This document shows positions 1 through 8,519 of a stretch of DNA of 64,000 bases, in pieces. Each line of letters begins with the position of its first letter. Within the stretch, counting starts at the first letter, position 1. Position numbers and translations under genes: made by a program. The notes beneath the pieces are model-generated. The model was not told the origin of the DNA, did no database searches, and saw only the letters and a list, made by a program, of their open reading frames with translations. This DNA is from an uncultured Pelagibacteraceae bacterium (GTDB lineage Bacteria > Pseudomonadota > Alphaproteobacteria > Pelagibacterales > Pelagibacteraceae): assembly GCA_902572605.1 (NCBI GenBank), contig CACGGD010000003.1:1-64000 (forward strand), given 5' to 3'.

Positions 1-1369
1 AAATATTATCTCCTCCTAAATTTACAATTATATCTTTTTTTCTGTCAGTAATTTTTAAATTACCTTTTTTGTCTATAAGGCCAATATCACCAGTATGAAG
101 CCAACCATTTTTTAAAACTTCTTTGGTTTCCTCTGGTTGATTCCAATAACCCAACATTACATTTTCTCCTTTAATAAGAATTTCACCATCTGTAGCAATT
201 TGAACATCATTAGTTCTAAATGGTGGTCCTACTGTATCAACTTTCACTAAATTTGGTAAATTACAGCTAACCACTGGTGAGGCCTCTGTAAGACCATATC
301 CTTGTAATGTTGGTAACCCTATAGCATTTAAAAATTCACCAATATTTTGATCTAAGGCTCCACCACCTGATACGAATGCTTGTAAATTTCCTCCAAACTG
401 ATTTCGTATTTTTTTTCTAACTAAGATTTCGCAGAAAAGATTTTGGATTTTTTCAAAAAAAGTCATCTCTTTTTTGTTTAATATTTTTTTTCCTAAAATT
501 AGTGTTTTATTAATTAACTTTTTTTTAAAACCTCTTTGTTTTTCAAAATTCATATTTATTTTTGTAAAGAGATTTTGATAAAATCTTGGAACGGCAGTCA
601 TAATTGTTGGTTTAGCGATTTCCATATTTGAAATTAATTTTTCTAAATTTTCAGCGTAAAAAACTCTAGCGCCTATTAGAATTTGTATCATTTGAACTGT
701 ATGTTCATAAGAATGTGAAAGAGGTAACCAAGTTAAAAAAATTGAGTCCTTTTTTTTAATTAAAGGTTGAAGTAACTCTAACGCACCTTCACAATTTGAT
801 AAAATCCCTCCATGGCTCAAAATAACACCTTTAGGATTTCCAGAAGTTCCAGAGGTATAAATTATACAAGCAGGCAATTTTCTATTTAATTTAATATTTA
901 TTTCTTTTTCATATTTTTCATTGAAAATATTTTCAAATGTAATTGAAGAATTTTTAATTTTTTCAAATGAAACTATTTTTTTATTATTTGTAAATTTTTT
1001 TATTTTTTCAAATTGAATTTCATTTGAAACAACAATTAAAGATGGGGAGCAATCATTTAAAATATATTCATAATCTCTTTCTGCGTAGGTAGTAAATATT
1101 GGAACTGTAATTCCTCCAGCATTCATTATACTTAGATCTGAAATTAACCATTCTGGTCTATTTTCCGATAAAAGCAGAACTCTATCTCCCTCTTTAATCA
1201 AAGTTTTAATTTTATAAGAAAATTTATATATTTTTTCTGTAACCTCCTCCCAACTATATTGATGATTTTTATTTGGGTTTAACCATTGTAAAAAAGGTTT
1301 TTTCTTATCAATTTGATCTACTTTTTTGAAGTAGAGTTCTACTAAACTATTTATTTTACTTACATCCAT
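1..1369 (-). CDS. AMP-dependent acyl-CoA synthetase/ligase (long-chain fatty-acid-CoA ligase type), 3' end truncated by window edge
   Basis: Open minus-strand frame from ATG at 1369 (MDVSKINSLVELYFKKVDQIDKKKPFLQWLNPN...) to window start; AMP-binding-like text and a C-terminal KKDIIVNLGGDNI-type motif. Absent from ORF track because no stop lies in the window. Confidence 0.85.
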   Translation of the reverse strand, partial: MDVSKINSLVELYFKKVDQIDKKKPFLQWLNPNKNHQYSWEEVTEKIYKFSYKIKTLIKEGDRVLLLSENRPEWLISDLSIMNAGGITVPIFTTYAERDYEYILNDCSPSLIVVSNEIQFEKIKKFTNNKKIVSFEKIKNSSITFENIFNEKYEKEINIKLNRKLPACIIYTSGTSGNPKGVILSHGGILSNCEGALELLQPLIKKKDSIFLTWLPLSHSYEHTVQMIQILIGARVFYAENLEKLISNMEIAKPTIMTAVPRFYQNLFTKINMNFEKQRGFKKKLINKTLILGKKILNKKEMTFFEKIQNLFCEILVRKKIRNQFGGNLQAFVSGGGALDQNIGEFLNAIGLPTLQGYGLTEASPVVSCNLPNLVKVDTVGPPFRTNDVQIATDGEILIKGENVMLGYWNQPEETKEVLKNGWLHTGDIGLIDKKGNLKITDRKKDIIVNLGGDNI

Positions 1370-1373
1370 AATC

Positions 1374-1460
1374 TGGTGGGCGAAGAGAGACTCGAACTCT
1401 CAAGGTATTGCTACCACCGGATTTTGAGTCCGGCGCGTCTACCAGTTCCACCATTCGCCC
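1374..1460 (-). tRNA. tRNA-Leu (anticodon CAA), CCA encoded
   Basis: Reverse complement GGGCGAATGGTGGAACTGGTAGACGCGCCGGACTCAAAATCCGGTGGTAGCAATACCTTGAGAGTTCGAGTCTCTCTTCGCCCACCA: acceptor stem GGGCGAA/TTCGCCC, anticodon loop CTCAAAA, long variable arm, T-arm GTTCGAGTC. Confidence 0.95.
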
Positions 1461-1473
1461 GTTTTTAAATAAT

Positions 1474-2319
1474 CTAATTGATTTTTCTTACTATGAGAAC
1501 AAAAAATATAGCCGTAGTAAGCATAATTAATGCATATGCCGCAGTGGGTACCATGTACGCAATGTCATCAAACAATTGAGTGGCTACAACCACTGCTAAA
1601 GTTCCATTTTGTAAGCCGCACTCTAAAGAAATACATTTTCTTTGAGAAACACCTGTAGCCAGAAATTTTGCAACGTAAAAACCTACTGCGATCATTGTGA
1701 TATTTAAAATGAGAGCTATAAATCCTCCTCTTGCAATAAAAGACACAATATTATCCCACTCCTCTAAATATATAGCGATAAATACTATGCAAAATAAAAT
1801 TACAGATAGTCTCTGCACAATTAGCATTTTAGAAATTATAAGATTAGTCATTAAACTTCTAACAATCATTCCAAACATTACAGGAACTGTTACTACAAAA
1901 AACATTTTTATTGCTATATTTGCCATTGATATTTGTTTTGTTATTTCTATACCTAGGAATTCAGCAGAATTAAAAACGATTAAAGGGACTGTAAAAATAG
2001 ATAGTAAACTTACAATCGCTGTTAAGCTCACAGACAAAGCAACATCGCCATCAGCAAATTTAGTTAAAATATTTGATGTTACTCCTCCTGGAGATGCTGC
2101 AATAATCATTGCGCCTAAAGCTATCTCAATGGGAAGTGAAATAATTTGAATTAGACAAAAAGCAATAACTGGAAGTAGAATAACCTGACATATAAAACCA
2201 ATAACAAAATCTCTTGGTTGTTTAATTACTCTTGTGAAATCTGAAATGGTTAAACCAAGGCCTAAACCGAACATTATTATCGCAAGACATATTGGAGCTA
2301 TCTTAGTTGCTATTTCCAT
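1474..2319 (-). CDS. Bile acid:sodium symporter (BASS) family transporter
   Basis: 281 aa multi-TM; motifs ASPGGVTSNILTKFADGDVALSVSLT and ECGLQNGTLAVVVA typical of BASS family. Confidence 0.85.
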   Translation of the reverse strand: MEIATKIAPICLAIIMFGLGLGLTISDFTRVIKQPRDFVIGFICQVILLPVIAFCLIQIISLPIEIALGAMIIAASPGGVTSNILTKFADGDVALSVSLTAIVSLLSIFTVPLIVFNSAEFLGIEITKQISMANIAIKMFFVVTVPVMFGMIVRSLMTNLIISKMLIVQRLSVILFCIVFIAIYLEEWDNIVSFIARGGFIALILNITMIAVGFYVAKFLATGVSQRKCISLECGLQNGTLAVVVATQLFDDIAYMVPTAAYALIMLTTAIFFVLIVRKIN

Positions 2320-2347
2320 TAGTTTTTAAAATAATTTTAAATATTGG

Positions 2348-3379
2348 TTATACTTTGAAATTAGAATTTTTCATTAAATCAAATATATCTGTTAAAAACT
2401 CCGCGACATAATTTTGATTTATTAAAAAATTTTGGGCGATATTTTTATTCATTTTTCCAAAAGGAACCATATAATATTCTAAATTTTTATTCTTTTTTAC
2501 AACCCTTTGTTTCATTAACCAATTCAATTTTCTTATTACAGTGGCTCTAGGTATAGCTGTAATATCTGCAATAGAAGAAGCATTAATACCATGTTTCATT
2601 TTTAGAGAAACTACAGAATTATAATAGTTATTAAATCCTATCGGGTCTATTGACTTTTCTTTTATTAATTCTGCTTCTTTATTTTTTGATAAATGATATT
2701 GGTGGCTTACAGCTATATTTCCCCAAACCATCCAGGATTCTAAGTCACCAAAACAATCTCTGTGTCTTATTAAAAAAGGAATTTGCATTTTAAAAAATCT
2801 TAACCAAATTATTGTAAAGTATTTTTTAATAAAATTTTTAATTTCTTCTTTTTTCCAACTTTTTCCAAACCAATCATTCCCCTGCATCATTTTAGATTTT
2901 TTTTCTATAAATGATGATAACAGTTCAAGAGTTATATTTGGCTTTTGAAAATCTATACCTTCTTTATTAAAGGTAATTGACTTACCATCTCTAAATAAAA
3001 TATTATCTTTCTGTAATTCATTTACTTTTCTCCGTATCGTTTCTTTAGGAATATTTAGTTCTTTTGATATATGAATTAAATTAATCTTATCAATAGTAAT
3101 ATGCCCTTGATCATAAAATTCATCCATTGAAAGAAAATTAAATTTATCTGAAAGACTTTGCCAATAATTACGAATTAGGTACATCATTATAATATACTTT
3201 TCCAAATCTTTGAAAGTATTATAGGCACTATTTGTCCAGGCTTGTTGAAATTTTCCCCAAGTTTCCCAGTGAGTTAAAACGTTTTGTTCTAAATTATCTA
3301 AAACTAAAGACTTATCAAATTTAGTTGATTTAAATTCTGCTATAGTTTTCTTAGTTTTAATATCTATAGGTTGTGACAT
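2348..3379 (-). CDS. Putative regulator with two winged-HTH-like segments
   Basis: 343 aa; two similar HTH segments HISKELNIPKETIRRKVNELQKDNILF and SIADITAIPRATVIRKLNWLMKQRVVK. Confidence 0.55.
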   Translation of the reverse strand: MSQPIDIKTKKTIAEFKSTKFDKSLVLDNLEQNVLTHWETWGKFQQAWTNSAYNTFKDLEKYIIMMYLIRNYWQSLSDKFNFLSMDEFYDQGHITIDKINLIHISKELNIPKETIRRKVNELQKDNILFRDGKSITFNKEGIDFQKPNITLELLSSFIEKKSKMMQGNDWFGKSWKKEEIKNFIKKYFTIIWLRFFKMQIPFLIRHRDCFGDLESWMVWGNIAVSHQYHLSKNKEAELIKEKSIDPIGFNNYYNSVVSLKMKHGINASSIADITAIPRATVIRKLNWLMKQRVVKKNKNLEYYMVPFGKMNKNIAQNFLINQNYVAEFLTDIFDLMKNSNFKV

Positions 3380-3382
3380 AGT

Positions 3383-3568
3383 CTATTTCTTCCAAGTTAC
3401 AGATTGATTAATTAAAATTGCCATAAGCAACCAAATAACAAAGGACTCACCATGAGAGAATTTATAGTCTGCACCAAAGACTTTTGCTATTAAAAGCACT
3501 GCATAAACAGCTATCGGAGATAAGATTAAACTTGCTAGATACTTTAAGATTGTGCATTTTAAATTCAT
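3383..3568 (-). CDS. Small membrane protein, unknown function (61 aa from internal Met)
   Basis: MNLKCTILKYLASLILSPIAVYAVLLIAKVFGADYKFSHGESFVIWLLMAILINQSVTWKK; the first 43 residues of the tracked 104-aa ORF are antisense to the downstream gene, so the internal Met is preferred. Confidence 0.5.
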   Translation of the reverse strand: MNLKCTILKYLASLILSPIAVYAVLLIAKVFGADYKFSHGESFVIWLLMAILINQSVTWKK

Positions 3569-4163
3569 GTTAAAAAAATTATACGATAGATGTGTAGAGC
3601 TTGCTAGACATAAATTTTCTAAACCCCTTCTAGGTTTTGTATCATTTATTGAAAGTTTCTTCTTTCCAGTCCCTCCTGACTTGATGATTGTTCCCATGGT
3701 AGTAGCTAAAAGAGAAGATTATTTAAAAATATTTTTAATTGCTACTGCTGGATCAGTTTTGGGAGGTTTATTTGGATATATGTTAGGAGTTTTGTTTTTG
3801 GATGCCTCTATGGTTATTATTGAATTTTATGGTTACGAGGAAAAAGTATTTGAAATGCAAAATACAATGTCTACTAAGCAAGGTTTTTTAGCTTGGTTAG
3901 GCATAATGTTTTTAGCAGGATTTACTCCATTACCTTTTAAGGTTTTCACCATAACTAGTGGGGTAATGAGTTATAATCTTCCAGTTTTCTTTTTAATTTG
4001 TCTTTTTACAAGAGGATTACGTTTCTTCTTGGTCGCATATTTTACAAGTCTCTTTGGTCAGAAATTTGGTGACTTCATCGAAAAAAGAGGTGCGTTATGG
4101 TTTACGCTAGCAGGAATATTTATTGTAATTTTAGGGACTGTCTTGTACATAATGTTTAGTTAA
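3567..4163 (+). CDS. YqaA/DedA-like (SNARE-associated/VTT) membrane protein
   Basis: ORF 3552..4163 begins with GTG; ATG at 3567 gives MLKKLYDRCVELARHKFSKPLLGFVSFIESFFFPVPPDLMIVPMV, typical YqaA N-terminus. Confidence 0.8.
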   Translation: MLKKLYDRCVELARHKFSKPLLGFVSFIESFFFPVPPDLMIVPMVVAKREDYLKIFLIATAGSVLGGLFGYMLGVLFLDASMVIIEFYGYEEKVFEMQNTMSTKQGFLAWLGIMFLAGFTPLPFKVFTITSGVMSYNLPVFFLICLFTRGLRFFLVAYFTSLFGQKFGDFIEKRGALWFTLAGIFIVILGTVLYIMFS

Positions 4164-4636
4164 TGTTTGAAAATAATAGACTTATATTAAACGGTGTTTT
4201 AGTTTTTAGCATTATATCTTTATCGATAGCTTATTTCATACAATATATTTTAGGTCATAAACCTTGTAACTTATGCTTAATTGAAAGGATTCCTTATATG
4301 GCTTCCGTAATTCTTGTTTCCTTAACGTTTTTTATGAATAAATTTAAGAAGATTATTGCTGGAATTGTCTTATTATTTTTTATATTTGGAGCTTTAGTAT
4401 CATTTTATCATGTAGGTATTGAACAAGGTTTTTTCAGTGAGTCGTTTGTTTGTAATTTAGGTAATTCAGAGGACAATTTGTCTACAGAACAGCTATTAAA
4501 ACAATTAGAAAACACTCCGATCAGTTGTAAAGATGTTACTTTTAGGTTTTTAGGTCTTTCTCTTGCTACAATAAATACAATTATATCAATTTTACTAAGT
4601 GGTATTATGTTTAAAGTAATTAAAAATTATGGATAA
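4163..4636 (+). CDS. dsbB: Disulfide bond formation protein DsbB family
   Basis: 157 aa, 4 TM; CNLCLIERIPY (CxxC) and later periplasmic cysteine pair. Confidence 0.85.
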   Translation: MFENNRLILNGVLVFSIISLSIAYFIQYILGHKPCNLCLIERIPYMASVILVSLTFFMNKFKKIIAGIVLLFFIFGALVSFYHVGIEQGFFSESFVCNLGNSEDNLSTEQLLKQLENTPISCKDVTFRFLGLSLATINTIISILLSGIMFKVIKNYG

Positions 4637-5162
4637 AACAAATAAGAAAACTTTAGAGGAAATCATTAGAGTGGACCATGCTGGTGAACGTGGTGCCATA
4701 AAAATTTACGAAGGGCAATTACTTGCTTTAAAAACATTTAAACAAAACCCTTCGCTAAAAAAAAAGATTGAAGAAATGAAAGAGCACGAGAAAGAACACT
4801 ACGAATATTTTGATAATGAAATTAAGAAAAGAAATATAGAACCTACAAAACTTCTTCCTTTATGGGATGTGATGGGTGTTACTTTAGGATTCGGAACTGC
4901 AATGCTTGGTGAAAAAGCTGCAATGCTTTGTACCGCCTCGGTGGAGGAAGTAATTGATGGTCATTATAAAGATCAAACTTTTAAACTTGGAAAAGATGAA
5001 AAAAAATTAAAAGAAAAGATAATGAAATTCAGGGAGGATGAATTACATCATAAAGATATTGCTTATGATAATGGTGCAACGAAAAAAGGGTTATTTGGTA
5101 TATTAGATAAAGTAATTAAAACTTCATCACGGATTGCAATTTCAATATCAGAAAAAATTTAA
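4629..5162 (+). CDS. coq7: Demethoxyubiquinone hydroxylase, COQ7 family
   Basis: RVDHAGERGAIKIYEGQ, EKEHYEYF, EVIDGHY, DELHHKD di-iron motifs. Confidence 0.92.
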   Translation: MDKTNKKTLEEIIRVDHAGERGAIKIYEGQLLALKTFKQNPSLKKKIEEMKEHEKEHYEYFDNEIKKRNIEPTKLLPLWDVMGVTLGFGTAMLGEKAAMLCTASVEEVIDGHYKDQTFKLGKDEKKLKEKIMKFREDELHHKDIAYDNGATKKGLFGILDKVIKTSSRIAISISEKI

Positions 5163-5732
5163 TTAAGGTTCTAGCTCTATATCCCAGTATAAATAATCCA
5201 TCCAACTTTCGTGTAAAAAATTTGGAGGAAAATTTCTTCCATTCTTATGTAAGTCTTCGACGGTTGGAGCGTAAGGTTTGTGATTAAGCTTTAAATCACA
5301 ATGTTCGTAAAGCTTTCCTCCCTTTTTTACATTACAACTCGAACAAGCTGTAACAACATTATTCCAGTCAGTTAGACCACCTTTAGATTTAGGCAACAAA
5401 TGATCAAATGTTAGATCTTTTTTATCTCCACAATATTGGCATGTGAATTTATCTCTCAAAAAAACGTTGAACCTTGTAAAATTCGGATTTTCAGAAGGTT
5501 GAATAAAATTTTTTAATGCAATAACACTTGGCAAATTCATTTCAAATGAGGGGCTTCTAATTTTTCTTTTGTAGTTAGAAACAATGCTCACTCGATCTAG
5601 AAAAACTGATTTTACCGCATCCTGCCAACACCACAATGAGAGAGGGTAATAACTTAAAGGTCTAAAGTCAGCGTTAAGAACTAAAGCTGGACATTTTTCT
5701 AGCGGAACTTTATCCAATGAAGAAATAATCAT
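5163..5732 (-). CDS. HNH endonuclease domain protein
   Basis: CQYCGDKKDLTFDHLLPKSKGGLTDWNNVVTACSSCNVKKG HNH motif; LNADFRPLSYYPLSLW N-terminus. Confidence 0.88.
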   Translation of the reverse strand: MIISSLDKVPLEKCPALVLNADFRPLSYYPLSLWCWQDAVKSVFLDRVSIVSNYKRKIRSPSFEMNLPSVIALKNFIQPSENPNFTRFNVFLRDKFTCQYCGDKKDLTFDHLLPKSKGGLTDWNNVVTACSSCNVKKGGKLYEHCDLKLNHKPYAPTVEDLHKNGRNFPPNFLHESWMDYLYWDIELEP

Positions 5733-5798
5733 TACATAAAGCTAGCTGAAACAGAAAATTATATCAAGCTATAATTATGCTGCACTCAGTAAAATGAA

Positions 5799-6452
5799 CT
5801 AATATAAATGTTTCTTTATAAATTGTAAGCCTAAACTTGATCCTTCGGTCGGTATTCTGTGTTCGCAGTTTTTGAAAATTTTTGTTTCAATTTCATAATT
5901 ATTTTTTTTAAAGAAGTTCTTAGCTTCTAATAATCCGTCTACTGAAACAATTTGATCTATATCTCCATGCATCAAAATGATATTGGGTCTTGAAACAATA
6001 TTTTTACCTAAATGCTCAGTGTCAATGATTTTACCAGAGTATCCTACGATTGAATTAATCTTATCTTTTCGTTTAATGCCTGTTTGTAAACTAATCATAC
6101 ATCCTTGACTAAATCCACCAATCGCAATTTTATCAGCTGATAAATTATTTTGCTCTTTCACTTCATCAATTAGTTTATTTAATTTATTTTCAGCAACTAG
6201 AGATTTAGATAAAATCTGTTCAGAATTTTCATCTATTAAATCAAACCATTGGTATCCTAACTCATTTGCAGCACACTGCTCTGGAGCATCAGGGCAAACA
6301 AAAATTGTATCCGGTAGATAAGTCCTCCAATAACCAGCTAGAATAGAAATATCTTTTCCATCTCCGCCATAACCATGGCAAAGTATTACTGCATTTTTAG
6401 GTTTTGTTTTTGATAATGGTTCTAAAATAACTGTATTTAAGGAATATTTCAT
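5799..6452 (-). CDS. Phospholipase/carboxylesterase (alpha/beta hydrolase)
   Basis: LCHGYGGDG, GGFSQGCMISL nucleophile elbow, HGDIDQIV, CEHRIP. Confidence 0.85.
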   Translation of the reverse strand: MKYSLNTVILEPLSKTKPKNAVILCHGYGGDGKDISILAGYWRTYLPDTIFVCPDAPEQCAANELGYQWFDLIDENSEQILSKSLVAENKLNKLIDEVKEQNNLSADKIAIGGFSQGCMISLQTGIKRKDKINSIVGYSGKIIDTEHLGKNIVSRPNIILMHGDIDQIVSVDGLLEAKNFFKKNNYEIETKIFKNCEHRIPTEGSSLGLQFIKKHLY

Positions 6453-6463
6453 AATTTTTAAAA

Positions 6464-6991
6464 CTAAATATATTTTTTTAAAATCTTGATAAAATTTTTA
6501 TCAGTGAAATCAATTTCTCCAACTATTCTTCCAAATTCATTTCCATTTTTATCGATCAAGATGCTTGTTGGCAATCCTCGCATTTTGAATTGTTTTACTA
6601 GTTCAAATTTTGGATCAAAATATATATCTAAACTTAAAACACCAATAAATTTGAAAAAATCTTGTGCTTTAAGTCTATTTGGTTTTTCCATATTTATTGC
6701 ATAAACTTTTATTTCTGGGTGTAAATGAGTAAGTTTTTCTAGAGATGGCATCTCCCGTCTGCAAGGCATACACCATGTGGCCCAAAAGTTAAGAATCATG
6801 ATATTGCCTTTTTTTTCCGTTAGATCGACGTCTTGAAGATTTAAATCTTTAAATTTAAGTTCTTTAATTGCCTTTGGTTTTTCATAAATAACTACATTTT
6901 TTGAAAAATCATCGTTAGCTAAAACAGTATTGCTGATTAAGAATACAAATATTATGTGAATATAGATTTTAAAGGATTTACTAATTTTCAT
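6464..6991 (-). CDS. TlpA-like thioredoxin-fold thiol:disulfide oxidoreductase
   Basis: Signal peptide; ILNFWATWCMPCRREMPSLEKL (CMPC) and GLPTSILIDKNG cis-Pro region. Confidence 0.88.
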   Translation of the reverse strand: MKISKSFKIYIHIIFVFLISNTVLANDDFSKNVVIYEKPKAIKELKFKDLNLQDVDLTEKKGNIMILNFWATWCMPCRREMPSLEKLTHLHPEIKVYAINMEKPNRLKAQDFFKFIGVLSLDIYFDPKFELVKQFKMRGLPTSILIDKNGNEFGRIVGEIDFTDKNFIKILKKYI

Positions 6992-7020
6992 ATTAATTTA
7001 AATTGAAAATAACATAGTTT

Positions 7021-8409
7021 ATGACAAATAAAAATAAGACAGTTTGGTCAAGCAGATTCAAAAGCTCTACCTCTAAATCTTTTCAAAGAATTGGAGCTTC
7101 AATAAACGTAGATAAAAGACTTTACGAACAAGATATTTTTGCCTCGAAAATTCATACTCAAATGTTAATTAAGAAAAAAATTATACCTGCTAAAGAGGGT
7201 AAAAAAATACTTAAAGGATTAGAAAAAATTAGAGGGCAGATAAAAAAAGGTAAGTTTATTTTTAAAGAAAAATTTGAAGATATACATTTAAATATTGAAA
7301 AAAAATTATACGAAATAATCGGTAACTCAGCAGGTTATATGCACACTGCCAGATCAAGAAATGATCAAGTAGTTACTGATTTTAAGCTTTGGGTGAAAGA
7401 TTCATCCCTAATTTTGATTAAAGAATTAAACTCTTTAATGAAAAATATTTTAAGTAAAGCAGATAAAAACGTGAGTACTGTAATGCCAGGTTTTACCCAT
7501 CTTAAAAATGCGCAACCAGTTTCTTTTGCTCATTATCTTTTGGCTTATTATGAAATGATAAAAAGAGATAAAAAAAGATTTCAAAATAACTTAGAGTTGA
7601 TTGATGAGTCACCTCTTGGAGCTGCAGCTTTGTCAGGAACTTCTTATAATATAGATAGAAATTTTACTTCAAAGAAATTAGGTTTTAAAAAACCAACAGA
7701 CAATTCAATTGATACAGTTTCTGATAGAGATTTTGCAATAGACTTCCTTTATGCTTGTGCCGTATGTGCAATGCATTTATCAAGATTAGCTGAAGACTTC
7801 ATAATATTAAATTCAGATGCTTATCAGCTAATTAGCTTTAATGATAAAATGCTAACTGGTTCTTCTATCATGCCACAAAAAAAGAACCCTGACCCTGCAG
7901 AACTTATTAGAGGGAGAACTGGAATAAATTATGGAAAATTAAATTCTATTTTGACAATAATGAAAGGACTCCCAATTTCATATTTTAAAGATTTACAAGA
8001 TGATAAAACATTAGTGTTCGAAGGATTTGATACTTTGAAAGATACTTTAATAATGAGCAATGAATTAATTAAAAATGTCAATCCAGATAAAACTAGAATG
8101 TTTAATATGGCAAAAACTGGATATACTACAGCAACAGATTTTGCAGATTACTTGGTAAAAGATAAAAAGCTATCTTTTAGAGATGCTTACAAAATATCAT
8201 CAAAAATTGTTAATTATGCGGAAAAAAATAAAAAAAATTTAGACGAGTTAACTTTGAATGAAATTAAAAAGTTTTATAAAAACTTAAATAATAATGTTTT
8301 AAAAATTTTAAATGTAAAAAACTCCATGAATTCAAAAAATTCTTATGGAGGAACATCTGAAAGAAATATAAAAAATATGATAAGAAAATACAAAAAGGAA
8401 CTTAAATGA
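7021..8409 (+). CDS. argH: Argininosuccinate lyase
   Basis: 462 aa; HTARSRNDQVVTDFKLW, GSSIMPQKKNPDPAELIRG signature. Confidence 0.97.
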   Translation: MTNKNKTVWSSRFKSSTSKSFQRIGASINVDKRLYEQDIFASKIHTQMLIKKKIIPAKEGKKILKGLEKIRGQIKKGKFIFKEKFEDIHLNIEKKLYEIIGNSAGYMHTARSRNDQVVTDFKLWVKDSSLILIKELNSLMKNILSKADKNVSTVMPGFTHLKNAQPVSFAHYLLAYYEMIKRDKKRFQNNLELIDESPLGAAALSGTSYNIDRNFTSKKLGFKKPTDNSIDTVSDRDFAIDFLYACAVCAMHLSRLAEDFIILNSDAYQLISFNDKMLTGSSIMPQKKNPDPAELIRGRTGINYGKLNSILTIMKGLPISYFKDLQDDKTLVFEGFDTLKDTLIMSNELIKNVNPDKTRMFNMAKTGYTTATDFADYLVKDKKLSFRDAYKISSKIVNYAEKNKKNLDELTLNEIKKFYKNLNNNVLKILNVKNSMNSKNSYGGTSERNIKNMIRKYKKELK

Positions 8410-8516
8410 AATTAATTATTACTCTTATAGTTTTAATTTTTGTATTGGGATCATGCGGAAAAAAATCAGAACCACAATACCAAGGATCAATTAATAGTTT
8501 TACAAAAATAATTTAA
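8406..8516 (+). CDS. Small lipoprotein, LptM/YifL-like (36 aa)
   Basis: ATG overlaps argH stop (ATGA); translation MKLIITLIVLIFVLGSCGKKSEPQYQGSINSFTKII; lipobox LGSC followed by GKKSEP; located between argH and lysA. Not in supplied track (too short). Confidence 0.75.
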   Translation: MKLIITLIVLIFVLGSCGKKSEPQYQGSINSFTKII

Positions 8517-8519
8517 TAT

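Noticed and set aside
1697-2149. 150-aa plus-strand ORF opposite the BASS transporter
   Set aside because: Mirror-frame ORF of a clear transporter gene; low-complexity composition and no recognisable motif.
3569-3697. Long form of the 104-aa minus-strand ORF
   Set aside because: The upstream part is antisense to the YqaA-like N-terminus; the hydrophobic protein-like sequence starts at the internal Met (3568).
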